A DNA stretch of 64,000 nucleotides from JANXQG01 sp963780045 (GTDB lineage: Bacteria; Planctomycetota; Planctomycetia; Pirellulales; Thermoguttaceae): assembly GCA_963780045.1 (NCBI GenBank), contig CAVZZZ010000001.1, positions 4,588,001 to 4,652,000 of the forward strand, read 5' to 3'. A model generated the notes under the pieces. The model was not told the DNA's origin. It made no database searches and saw only the letters and a program-made list of their open reading frames with translations. The position numbers and the translations under genes were made by a program. The first letter of the stretch is position 1. Each line of letters begins with the position of its first letter. Positions 39,982 through 49,327 of the stretch are shown piece by piece.

Positions 39982-40127
39982 AATAGTCGTTCGGGTGAAT
40001 GGATTTGACGCGGTTCATCATAACTCGAAGCCTGTAGCGCGACAACTGTGTCGCCCGGTAACCCAGGAGGAATGCAGCGGTCGCTGTAGGATGGGGCAAG
40101 CGAGTGAAGCAAGCAGAGGCATACCGG

Positions 40128-40580
40128 TCACGGCGCGGAATGAGGCGTAAGCGGTGAGGTGACGGCCTCCAAGAACCGTCCGCCGCTTTCGTACCAGCCC
40201 TGTCGCGTGAAACGGCACCAGCGCAGTTCGAGCAGAAAGCCGTACCAGCCGTGACCCGCAGGCGGGTGCCCGGTCCTCTCCAGCGAGGCGATGACGCGGC
40301 GATAGGGCAGTGGCTTGGGGTGATAGAAGCCCAGCCCGCGCTCGGATACGTGTTTTCCCACCACGACGATGCTTTCGCCGGCGCGGGTGTCGTCCGCCGG
40401 CGTAATGTGAATCAAAAACGGGAAGGGATAGCGGGTCTCGCACCGCCGTTCTACCAAAGTGACTTTGGGATAGAGCATGCCCAACAGTCCCCATATCTGA
40501 TTGCGAATCTCGTCCCCCAATGCGCCCTGGCCGGTCGGAAGATCGTTCCGAGGCCGCTGGCAATGAGCGAGCATTGTCAT
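40128..40580 (-). CDS. PilZ-like domain protein
   Basis: A 150-residue protein with a PilZ-like layout: ERRCETRYPF at about residues 44-53 (the Arg-x-x-x-Arg region), KHVSERGLGFYH (the [DN]xSxxG region, with His in place of the acidic or Asn residue) and LLELRWCRFTRQGWYESGGRFL near the end. PilZ domains bind cyclic di-GMP; the changed second motif makes binding uncertain. The start is not firm: ATGs at 40580 and 40574 lack a good ribosome site. It lies between araB and a Spy-like gene with no functional link. Confidence 0.6.
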   Translation of the reverse strand: MTMLAHCQRPRNDLPTGQGALGDEIRNQIWGLLGMLYPKVTLVERRCETRYPFPFLIHITPADDTRAGESIVVVGKHVSERGLGFYHPKPLPYRRVIASLERTGHPPAGHGWYGFLLELRWCRFTRQGWYESGGRFLEAVTSPLTPHSAP

Positions 40581-40709
40581 AGTGCAACTTGCGAAGAATC
40601 TGCGAAAAGCTTGAAAACGGGAAAAGACTTTTTGCCCCAAAGGGCGAGAAGGCGAGGGCCCTCTATGGCCCAACGAAAATCTAGGCCAGGATTCGCCGCT
40701 TGTCAAATC

Positions 40710-41342
40710 CTACGGTTTATTTGCGGCTTCCACGTGCGCTTTCAGCGCGGCGGCCTGCTCCTCGTCCAGCAGTTGGAGCGTCCGCTGGGACGTTTCGCGC
40801 TGAAGCTGCTGCATCTTCTCACCCGCCTGCTCGAAAACCTCGTTCAGGCGCTGCCGCTGCTCGGCGCTGAGGCCGATTTTTTCCTGCGTCTTCGGGTCGG
40901 CCAAGGCGAAGGTGGCCGAAAGTTCGAAGGCGATCTTCTTTACGGCCTGCAATTGCTGCGGCGTAAGGACGGATTCAGCCTTCCGCTGGGCGTTCCGCGC
41001 CGCCTGAGCGGCCTGCTCATTGACATCTTTGCCCCGCTCTTGCTTCTCTTGCGGTCCCAGTTTCTCGAAGGCCGCGCCGAGCTGCTGCAGCGTAGCCGCA
41101 TAGCGGTCGGAGATGGCCTTCAACTGCTGCCGCTGATCGCCGTTCAGACCGATCTCACGTTGCACGCCGGACATACTCAGGGGAAAGAGCCCCGGTATGG
41201 CCGGAAACTTGCCGGCGCCGGACGGCGCGGCAGCCGCGCCGGGCGAGGATGACACAGGCCCGCCCGGAGGTTGGGCCAGCGCGGCTCCGGCAGCGCCCAA
41301 AGCGACGGCTACGGCAATTGAACGACACGGTTTGCGCAACAT
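40710..41342 (-). CDS. Exported Spy/LTXXQ-like helical protein
   Basis: A 210-residue protein with a signal peptide (residues 1-23, ending LAQ) and a Pro/Ala linker. An all-helical charged region then carries repeated motifs of the Spy/CpxP type: IGLNGDQRQQLKAI, VLTPQQLQAVKKI and IGLSAEQRQRLNEV. The family includes periplasmic chaperones; in planctomycetes such proteins are abundant and uncharacterised. A separate ~290-residue gene at 60041 ends with the same kind of motif. Confidence 0.8.
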   Translation of the reverse strand: MLRKPCRSIAVAVALGAAGAALAQPPGGPVSSSPGAAAAPSGAGKFPAIPGLFPLSMSGVQREIGLNGDQRQQLKAISDRYAATLQQLGAAFEKLGPQEKQERGKDVNEQAAQAARNAQRKAESVLTPQQLQAVKKIAFELSATFALADPKTQEKIGLSAEQRQRLNEVFEQAGEKMQQLQRETSQRTLQLLDEEQAAALKAHVEAANKP

Positions 41343-41491
41343 GGACCCGTATTCTCGCTCGCTTAGCGCCTCATGCTTAGTACGACAACCGATTAGCTGC
41401 CACCGGGAATTGTATCCCTTCTCCGGCTCTGTACAATAATTGGAGAATACACGATTTTTCCTTTTCGATCAACGTGTCGGGAGGTTTTGCC

Positions 41492-42756
41492 GTGAGTACT
41501 TCGGTTTCTTCTCGGTCCACCGCGCCGGCCCATTGGGCCGGGCGGTCGAAATTCTTCGAGCGCAAGGCCCCCCACGGCGGACGAGAACGCGTCTGGGCGG
41601 TCGAACGTTGGCTAGTGCGGCGGTTATTGGATTCGCTGGGCCGGCCGCCCGTCCGCCTGGTGCTTTGGAACGGCGAGGAGTTGGGGCACGCCGCACCGGA
41701 GGCCAGTGTGATAATCCACGATCGCGCGACCTTTTGGCGGTTGGTGTCCAATCCTGACTTGAACTTCGGCGATGCCTATAGCGACGGCCGCTTGGAGGTC
41801 GAAGGAGACCTGCTGGAGTTCCTTGAGCTGGTCTACCGTGCCGAAGACGCCCAGCCGCGCAGCGGGCTTGCCGCGCTAGCCAACCGCCTGCGTGTGCAAA
41901 AGATCAATACGCTGGGCCGTGCGCCACGAATATCCACCACCATTACGACATCGGGGACGACTTCTACCGTCTTTGGCTCGATCGCGAGATGGTCTATACC
42001 TGCGCCTTCTTTCCCACGCCCGATGCGACACTGGAAGAAGCCCAAATAGCGAAAATGGACCTGGTCTGCCGCAAGCTGTGGCTGCAACCGGGCGAGTCGG
42101 TTGTCGAAGCGGGCTGCGGCTGGGGCGCGCTCGCTTTGCACATGGCCCGGAACTACGGTGTCACCGTCAAGGCCTACAACGTCTCACGCGAGCAGATTCG
42201 CACCGCCCGCGAAAGGGCCAAGGCGGAAGGCGTGCAGGATCGCGTGGAGTTCATCGACGACGATTACCGTGCCATCCGCGGGCAGTTCGACGTCTTTGCG
42301 TCGGTGGGCATGTTGGAGCACGTCGGCCTGCGAAATTACGAGCGCCTGGGCGGCGTTATCGACCGCTGTCTGCGGCCCGGCGGACGGGGGATGGTACACA
42401 GCATTGGTCGCGACGAGGCCGGCGCGTTGAACGCCTGGATCGAGAAACGGATTTTTCCCGGGGCCTACGTGCCGTGCTTGCGGGAAATGATGCGGGTCTT
42501 GGAGCCGCGGCGTTTTTCGGTTCTGGATGTGGAGAACCTGCGGCTGCATTATGCCTCAACCTTGCGGCACTGGCTGGACCGCTTCGAGGCCGCCGCTGGG
42601 CGAGTGACGGAAATGTTCGACGAGAGTTTCGTCCGCGCCTGGCGACTTTACCTTGCCGGTTCGCTGGCCGCCTTCCGCACCGGTGCGTTGCAGCTTTTCC
42701 AAGTGGTCTTCGCCCGGCATGGCTCAAATGGAATCCCCTGGGCGCGGAAACGCTGA
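41492..42756 (+). CDS. Cyclopropane-fatty-acyl-phospholipid synthase family methyltransferase (one frameshift)
   Basis: About 421 residues across two frames. The first frame, from GTG 41492 with GGGAGG seven bases upstream, holds the N-terminal domain (FWRLVSNPDLNFGDAYSDGR). The second, from about 41925, holds NIHHHYDIGDDFYRLWLD, YTCAFF, the SAM site VVEAGCGWGALALHMA, FDVFASVGMLEHVG and the C-terminal helix. One base was apparently lost in GCGCCACG. The enzyme methylenates or methylates phospholipid acyl chains at the membrane. The FAD reductase follows after one base, so together they may modify lipids. Confidence 0.85.
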
Positions 42757-42757
42757 A

Positions 42758-43852
42758 ATGCAAAGAGCAGACGTTATCATCGTCGGTGGCGGCCCGGCCG
42801 GTTCGACCTGCGCCGGCCGGCTGCGCGGGCGGACTTGACGTGTTGATCATTGACAAGGCGGAATTCCCCCGCGGCAAACTCTGCTCAGGGTGGATCACGC
42901 TCGGCGTGCTGGACGACTTGAAGCTCGACATCGCGGACTATGCCCAAGGGCGGGTCTTTCAGGCGATGTCGGGTTTTTCCATCGGCACCGTCGGCGGAAC
43001 AAGCGTGAAAGTCGATTACGGCCGCACGGTGAGCTACGGCATCCTTCGCCGCCAGTTCGACGACTACCTCCTCCGCCGCTGCGGCGCACGCCTGGCACTG
43101 GGCGAGCAAGTCAAGTCGATAAAGCGCTGCGACGGGAAATGGACCGTCAATGGGCAGTATCAGGCCGCCATGCTCGTGGCGGCGGGCGGCCACTTCTGCC
43201 CCGTCGCCCGATTCCTGGGGAAACTTAACGAGCGCGGCCCTTCCATTGCGGCACAGGAGTTGGAAATCGAGCTTACGCCGGCTCAGGAGTCGGCCTGTGC
43301 AGTGCGGCAGGAGTCGCCGGAGCTGTACTTCTGCCGCGATCTGTTGGGCTACGGCTGGTGCTTTCGCAAGGGAAATCACCTCAACGTCGGCCTTGGTCGC
43401 GTCGTTCCCCAGCAACTGCCGCAGCAAGTGCAGGACTTTTACCTTTGGCTCAAGCGGCAAGGCCGGCTGCCGGACGACCTGCCGACGAGCTTTCCCGGCC
43501 ACGCCTATTTGACCTACGATCAGGCGGCCCGGCGGCTCGCGGGCAACCGCGTGGTATGGATTGGCGATGCCGCCGGACTGGCGCACAACGAAAGCGGCGA
43601 GGGAATCCATCCGGCGATCCGGTCGGGCATCATGGCGGCGGATGCAATCCTTGCCGCGCAAGGCGATTACCGCGCCAGACGTTGGACGCTTATCGTCGCC
43701 GCATGGAGGAGCACTATGGTTCGCGGCGAGCGAGCGTGCCACCGCACCGTTCGACCTCTGCCTTCCGCCGCCGCGTCGCCCATTGGCTGCTCGGCCGGCG
43801 CTGGTTCGTGCGGCGCGTTGTGCTGGACCGGTGGTTCTTGCGGAGGCGATAG
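42758..43852 (+). CDS. FAD-dependent geranylgeranyl-reductase-like oxidoreductase (two frameshifts)
   Basis: About 365 residues in three frames. The start (ATG 42758, one base after the synthase stop) gives ADVIIVGGGPAGSTCAGRL. The frame shifts near 42830, and LDVLIIDKAEFPRGKLCSGW continues. Next come YGILRRQFDDYLL, YGWCFRKGNHLNVGLG and the FAD-binding VWIGDAAGLAHNESGEGI. Near 43680 it shifts again to AYRRRMEEHYG and a basic end. These are the marks of the geranylgeranyl reductase family, which reduces isoprenoid or other lipid double bonds. Overlap with the synthase gene suggests a lipid-modifying pair; the substrate is not predictable. Confidence 0.78.
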
Positions 43853-43917
43853 GGCCTACGCGGCCACTGGTGAAATCTGCGGTTCCTTCTGAAAGCAAAA
43901 ACGGATACAATACGGGC

Positions 43918-45030
43918 ATGAAGAAGGCCCGCCGCCGCGACTTCCACGATCCGCCTCCGCGATCCGCGCCGCCGAAGCGAAATTCCTGGCAATCGCTCTT
44001 CCTTTGGTCCTCGGTTGCCGTAAGCGCCGTCGCGCTGGCCGCGCTTGCGGCTTACCAGTTCGCGCCGCAGCTTTGGGCGGCCCCAGAGTGGGCTCAGTCT
44101 GAGCGGCTGAAAGACATCCCGTTCGACGGCCAGCGGGCCTACGGCTATTTGAAGCAGCTTTGCGATCTGGGACCGCGGCCCAGCGGGTCCACGACTATGA
44201 CGGCCCAGCGGGAGCTGTTGGAGAAGCATTTCAAGCAACTCGGCGCGAAGGTCGAGCTGCAGCCATTCGACGCCGATTATCCCGAGGACGGCCCCGACGA
44301 ATCCATGCACGGCAAGAAGGTGCCGATGGTCAATATCATCGTGCGTTGGAACCCGGAGGCCCGTGACCGGGTGATGATCTGCGGCCACTATGACACGCTG
44401 CCTTTCCCGCTCATGGATCCCGTCGACAGGCATGGCCGCTTCGTCGGCGCCAACGACAACGCCAGCGGTGTGGCCCTGCTCATGGAGCTTGGAAACGAGT
44501 TCGCCAAGCAGCCCCCCAAAGCGGGCGTCGACTTCGTCTTTCTCGATGGCGAAGAATTCATCTTCGATCACCGCGCCGAACTTGGCCCGGAACACCAGTC
44601 AAACAACCCGCATGGCCAGTTCTTCTGGGGCTCGGAGCACTTCGCCAAGGATTATGCCGACCATCCTCCCGCGTTCCACTACAAGGCCGCGGTGCTTTTG
44701 GACATGGTGGGCGGCACGGAATTGAAACTCTCCAAGGACCTTCTTAGCATGAGTTGGAGCGAGAGCGCGAAAGTGGTGAACGACATCTGGGCCACGGCGG
44801 CCCGCCTTGGCGTCCGCGAGTTTGTCGACAGCACGTCGTTGGAATCCGTAACCGACGATCACGTGCCCCTGCACGAAATCGGCAAGCTGCCGGCTTGCGA
44901 CCTGATCGACTTGGGCTACATGGCCGAGGGCAAGCCGTGGCACACGCGGGACGACACGCCGGAGCATTGTTCTGCCCTCAGCCTGGCCAAGGTTGGCTGG
45001 GTCCTGGGGGAGTGGCTCAAGAAGCAATGA
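43918..45030 (+). CDS. M28-family (glutaminyl-cyclase-like) membrane-anchored metallohydrolase
   Basis: A 370-residue protein with one N-terminal helix (residues ~28-48) and then an M28/glutaminyl-peptide cyclotransferase-like domain. It opens LCDLGPRPSGSTTMTAQREL, then CGHYDT (His ligand), GANDNASGVA (Asp), FLDGEEF (catalytic Glu pair), LLDMVGG (Asp) and a C-terminal DDHVPLHE His region. All ligands are visible. The topology puts the active site outside the cytoplasm. Start: ATG 43918. Confidence 0.88.
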   Translation: MKKARRRDFHDPPPRSAPPKRNSWQSLFLWSSVAVSAVALAALAAYQFAPQLWAAPEWAQSERLKDIPFDGQRAYGYLKQLCDLGPRPSGSTTMTAQRELLEKHFKQLGAKVELQPFDADYPEDGPDESMHGKKVPMVNIIVRWNPEARDRVMICGHYDTLPFPLMDPVDRHGRFVGANDNASGVALLMELGNEFAKQPPKAGVDFVFLDGEEFIFDHRAELGPEHQSNNPHGQFFWGSEHFAKDYADHPPAFHYKAAVLLDMVGGTELKLSKDLLSMSWSESAKVVNDIWATAARLGVREFVDSTSLESVTDDHVPLHEIGKLPACDLIDLGYMAEGKPWHTRDDTPEHCSALSLAKVGWVLGEWLKKQ

Positions 45031-45037
45031 ACTTGTG

Positions 45038-45104
45038 GGGTGGGCCGAGCGCAGCGAGTCCCACCAGCAATGCAATGGTGGGACTCGCTGCGCTCGGCCC
45101 ACCC
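45038..45104. repeat. Perfect 29-base-pair palindrome of the GGGTGGGCC type
   Basis: Arms at 45038-45066 and 45076-45104 are exact inverted copies (left arm beginning GGGTGGGCCGAGCGCAGCGA) around a 9-base loop. It lies in the 87-base gap between two co-directional genes. A related nested palindrome is at 57722-57860 and a fragment near 40085-40125. Such elements are widespread in planctomycete genomes. Confidence 0.85.
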
Positions 45105-45117
45105 TACGACTAGCCCA

Positions 45118-45576
45118 ATGGATCACCTTCCCAGCTACTTGCTCGCCGTCGTCCTGTGCCTTGCGGCGGCCATTTTGATCACGCGGCATATTCGTGCATG
45201 GCAGCGGCAGGCCGACGAGGAGCTTGGCGAGCGGGAGCTCAAGTTCTACCGCCGCCAGTTCCGCCGTCGCATCCAGACCAGCGCGCTGATCGGCCTGCTG
45301 GGCGCGGCAATCCTCGGCGGCCAACTGCTGATCGACAAGGTCCATTCGTGGAGGCTCCAAGTGGCCTGGTGGATCGGCATCGTCGCGCTGGTGCTCTGGA
45401 TCGTACTGCTGGCCATTGCCGACCTTGCCGCCACTAGCTTCTTCTACAGCCGCGAAAAGAGCGACTTCGTCGTCGAGCACGCCAAACTGCAGGCGGAGCT
45501 GCGCAAGGCCCGCGAGGAAGAGTCGCAAATGAAGAAGCAGCGGTCGCAAAACGGCAAGCCCGGCATCGGGCACTAG
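45118..45576 (+). CDS. Small membrane protein, unknown
   Basis: A 152-residue protein: an N-terminal hydrophobic helix (about 6-22), a charged region rich in Arg and Glu, two closely spaced helices (about 57-73 and 85-108), and a charged coiled-coil-like C-terminus (LQAELRKAREEESQMKKQ). I recognise no family. The ATG at 45118 follows the palindrome. The last four bases, including the stop, overlap the stop of the convergent TMTC-like gene. Confidence 0.7.
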   Translation: MDHLPSYLLAVVLCLAAAILITRHIRAWQRQADEELGERELKFYRRQFRRRIQTSALIGLLGAAILGGQLLIDKVHSWRLQVAWWIGIVALVLWIVLLAIADLAATSFFYSREKSDFVVEHAKLQAELRKAREEESQMKKQRSQNGKPGIGH

Positions 45577-47363
45577 CGCTGCAACAGCATCTCGGCGTGA
45601 CGCAAGTTTTCCTGAGCGTCCGGATCTCCCGGCGAGATTTCCAGCGAACGGCGGAATTCGGCGACGGCTTCGTCGTACTGTCCGGCGGCGGCAAGCGCCA
45701 TTCCCAGGTTGTAGTGCAGCAGGCCGCTCTCGCCGTGCGCGTCTCGCGCCGCGCGGAATTGCCTGATCGCGTCGTCCAACTGGCCGCGGCCCGCCAGCAG
45801 CTTTCCCAGGTCGGTGTGCGCTTCGACGTCGTGGGGATCGATCTCTAAAGCCGATTCGTATTCTGCCTGGGCGCCGACCGCATTGCCGCGGGAATCAAGG
45901 ATGAGTCCCAGGTTGACGTGCGGATCGGCAAATTCGGGTTTGATCGCCAGCGCCGCGCGATAGCAGTCGATCGCGTCGTCCATCTTGCCTTGTGCTTTCA
46001 AGTCCTCGCCTAGGTTATTGTAAGCCATCCAGCACTCGGGGTTTCCTGCGATTGTCGCCCGATACAGCCTTTCAGCGCTGGCGTAAATTCCGCTCTGCCG
46101 CCAGGTGAGGACCGCCAGCGCGAGGACAATCCCGCCGCAGGCAGCCACCCCCGCGGCCCATTGCCGGCCGGCCGCGCGGCGCAGCAGCAGAGCCGCACCG
46201 GCCGAGAAGAGCGTGAAGATTCCCAGACATGCCAGGTACTGATAATGGTCGGCGACGAAGGAATAGCGGAAAGTGTAGAGATTGAAAAAGCCAAGCACCG
46301 GCACGAGCGTTCCGCCGAAGTAAAGCACGGCCGCCAGCGGGCCGCGCGACCACCGCCGCACCGACCAGGCCAGCGTCACGACCGCCGCCGCCGAAAGGGG
46401 AAAAACGTATTGCCACGCGGCATGCGAGTCTATCCGCCAGCGCGGATAGATAAACGTCAGGTGCGCCGGCCAGAAGAGCTTCCCGCAGCAGAACCAGACG
46501 GTGCGGCCGGCGATCAGCAACCGTTGTACCGGGGTGAAGGCGAATTCGGGCCCCGTGCAGCGGTTGACGTCCAATTCCCACCAGGCGGTAATCGCGGCGA
46601 ACCCCGCTCCCAGCAGCAATAGCGGCGCCAGCGGCAGCACGTCGTTCCTCCACGACAACCGCCCGCGCTGCCACCAAAATACCACCAGCAACGCCGCCGG
46701 GAGCGTGCCCGTTACCGTCTTGCTCAGAAGCGCCATAAGAAACAGCGCCGCGGCCGCCGCGTACCACTGCCAATTCCGCGTCCGGTCGAAGTGCAGGTAC
46801 GCCAGTGCGGCGCTCAGGTAGAACACGGCGGACAGCGTATTCTTCTGCTCCGTCATCCAGGCCACCGATTCGACCTGCACTGGGTGCAGCGCGAAGATCG
46901 CCGCCGCCAGCGGCACGCCGGGCACGTTCAGTTTCCGCAGCAGCGCCAACACAAGCACGGCTGCCAGCGAGTGAAGGGCAAGGTTCGTCAGATGGTAGCC
47001 CAGCGTCAGGTCGCCCCAAAGAGCATGTTCCAGCCAGAAAGCGCTGTGCAGCAGAGGATAATACTGGGAAGTCGCTCGGACGTCGGTCCAAATGCGATAT
47101 AGCCCATGCCAGGAGCGTAGCTCGACAGGCGTGATGTGGACGTTGTCGTCCCAAAGCACCCCGCCGCGCCAGCAAGGCAGGTACACCACGAAGACGGCCG
47201 CCGCCAAGAAAAGCGCGAAGGCCCAATCGCTGCCGTTAAGAAAATGGAACCCTTCTTCCGCCCCGTTCGCAGTGCCGCGCACGATTGCCGGCGTTTCGTC
47301 GACCTCCCGGCGTCGCCCGGTGCGAGCTTCGGTCAACCGCGGTCTTACTGCTTTGGGGGCCAT
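45573..47363 (-). CDS. TMTC-like membrane glycosyltransferase with C-terminal TPR repeats
   Basis: A 596-residue protein with about ten membrane helices. An early GVLWDDNVH gives the double-Asp loop typical of GT-C/TMTC-type O-mannosyltransferase-like proteins; YYPLLHSAFWLEH and FALHPVQVESVAWMTEQKNTL follow, both diagnostic of this family. After residue ~455 come about four TPR repeats (AYNNLGEDLKAQGKMDDAI, HVNLGLILDSRG). Such proteins are thought to glycosylate Ser/Thr-rich exported proteins. The gene starts immediately after the PEP-CTERM gene stop, with no spacer, suggesting that PEP-CTERM protein as a target (inference). Confidence 0.85.
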   Translation of the reverse strand: MAPKAVRPRLTEARTGRRREVDETPAIVRGTANGAEEGFHFLNGSDWAFALFLAAAVFVVYLPCWRGGVLWDDNVHITPVELRSWHGLYRIWTDVRATSQYYPLLHSAFWLEHALWGDLTLGYHLTNLALHSLAAVLVLALLRKLNVPGVPLAAAIFALHPVQVESVAWMTEQKNTLSAVFYLSAALAYLHFDRTRNWQWYAAAAALFLMALLSKTVTGTLPAALLVVFWWQRGRLSWRNDVLPLAPLLLLGAGFAAITAWWELDVNRCTGPEFAFTPVQRLLIAGRTVWFCCGKLFWPAHLTFIYPRWRIDSHAAWQYVFPLSAAAVVTLAWSVRRWSRGPLAAVLYFGGTLVPVLGFFNLYTFRYSFVADHYQYLACLGIFTLFSAGAALLLRRAAGRQWAAGVAACGGIVLALAVLTWRQSGIYASAERLYRATIAGNPECWMAYNNLGEDLKAQGKMDDAIDCYRAALAIKPEFADPHVNLGLILDSRGNAVGAQAEYESALEIDPHDVEAHTDLGKLLAGRGQLDDAIRQFRAARDAHGESGLLHYNLGMALAAAGQYDEAVAEFRRSLEISPGDPDAQENLRHAEMLLQR

Positions 47364-49179
47364 TTACGGCGACGAAACGGGGACGAAAGGCGATGCTTCA
47401 CGTATGATACCGCGCCGCACAAAAAAAGTCGCTAGCGAAATCGCGAGTGTCGCCGGCTCGGGCACAGGGGAGGCAGCCGCGCCAGGCGCAAGTGGCCCGC
47501 TATTTGCCGGGTCGGAGACGACTGTACCAAAAAGTGACGTTTCGCCGATGAACAGGTTCGAGCCGTTGGCGAGGGCCGAATTCGCGCACGACCACCAACA
47601 TCCCGCCGTCAACGGTCGTGCCGCCCATGTACGTGTCCGTTCCGCTGAGGATGAGCTTGCCCGGTCCAAGCATCTCCAGATCGATTCCGCCGCTGCCGGT
47701 GGCGCGAATGCTGCCGGAGAATGTGGTCGTCGCGGAGCCGCTTACAATCAGTTCTGCGAGCGTGCCGGCGCTATTGACGAGCGCGCCGGAGCCCGACAGC
47801 GAAGCGACAGATTCCGTGCCGCCGAAGAGATCAAGCGTCCCGCTGTTGCCTATCGCCAGCGCGGCGTCGCTGGAGAGGATTTTCGTGCCTGGCGTGGCCG
47901 GATCGAGTTTCAGGGTGCCGCCGCTAACGGTTGTCGGGCCCGTGTAGGTGTCCGCGCCGTCCAGCGTCACGCTTCCATTGCCGATTTTTATCAAACCACC
48001 GTCCTCCGCGCCGCCCAGCGCCGGGTCATGCTGCAACGCCGTCCCGATCGTAACATTAAAGCCGTTGCTATTGAGCACCGCGCCGCCCGAACTGACGAAA
48101 GCCGCGCCCGTTCCACTGACGAGCTGTTCGTTTGCCGCGGCGGCGGCGAGCGTGCCTCCGCTGAAATAGAGCGTGCCGCTGCCGCCGCTTCTTCCAAGGA
48201 CAAGCGCCCCGCATTCCAAGCTGCCGCCGGAGGCGATAGTCAGCGTGCCGCTGGTCGATGAACCGTTGCCGATCCAAATCGCGACCGGCGTAGCGGGAAA
48301 GACGGTGGAGAGCGTGCTCGCGCCGCCGTTGGAGATGGACCCCGTATCCGAGGTCCGCGGCGCGAAGCCCACGTCCCAATTGCCGCTGCCGCTGAAATCG
48401 CCTGACGTGGCGTTCCAATTCACGACGCGGGGACCGAAATTGAATTGGAACGTGCCAGTCGACTGGAGCATGCCAGTGGCAGTAATCGAGGCCGTGAAAT
48501 CGGAGGCAGTTGTGCCCGCACTCAATGAGAGGGGGACAGTCACCGTTGCCGTGTAGGTCGCCACGCTGCCGCTCATCGTGGGCGCGGAGATTGACACGGT
48601 CCCTGAACTTGCCGAGTTATTCGTCGCATCGAACGGCGTGCTTGAGAGGTTCTCGGAACCGCTGGCCACCCCGCTATAGGTGAAACTGCCGCTGTTGAGG
48701 GCCGCCGATACTTGATTGGCGGCAAACAGACCGCTGCTGACCGGCGTCGGCGGACTCGCGGTATAGGGCGACATCAGGATACCGCTGGTGGTGAGGGTCT
48801 CTGTCTCCAATCCGAAGACCCACGAGTAGCCGGAAAACGTCTCGTTCTGAAGCGATATATGGCCCGGTGATTGCAGGTTGAGAGTGATGTCCTGGATCGT
48901 CGCCTGGCCGGTGACCGGATTGAAAAGTGCGTTGAAGGTCGCCGAGTAGCTGCCGGCGATGGTGGGCGACTGGGTCTCGTTTTGGTTCCCCAAGGAGGTG
49001 CCGAGGAATATCGGGTCCAACCCGACCGTCATGCTCAAAGTGTTATACGTCGAAGTTGGCGTGGATAACGTCAAAGCACCGGTTGGCAAGGCAACGGCAA
49101 ATGCCGCTGCGGGCGGCGCGGCAAGCGCTGCCATAATCGCCGCAAACGTCAGGTGTTGAGAAGTTCGAAGTCGGCGCAT
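47364..49179 (-). CDS. PATR/PEP-CTERM exported protein (one frameshift)
   Basis: About 605 residues in two frames. An N-terminal signal (ending AAFAVA) follows AGGAGGGCC before the ATG at 49179. A Ser/Thr-rich beta region comes next, then PATR repeats from about residue 285 (NWNATSGDFSGSGNWDVGF, YTGPTTVSGGTLKL, YMGGTTVDGGML). A one- or two-base indel near 47575 leads into a second frame with SALANGSNLFIGETSLFGTVV and the sorting signal VPEPATLAISL. It is directly coupled to the TMTC-like gene. The abundance of Ser and Thr would suit O-glycosylation. Confidence 0.8.
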
Positions 49180-49327
49180 CGGCCCTCCTGGAAGTCCCTT
49201 TCGGAGGCTGCTAAGCTCGCGGCCAACGAGGCATGTCGCGAATTGTCTACTTCCAAACTACACTTTCGCGACAAATCCTTCAAGCTTGTTGCCAACGCTT
49301 GGGCGGAATTAACGTGTGTTTATAGTT

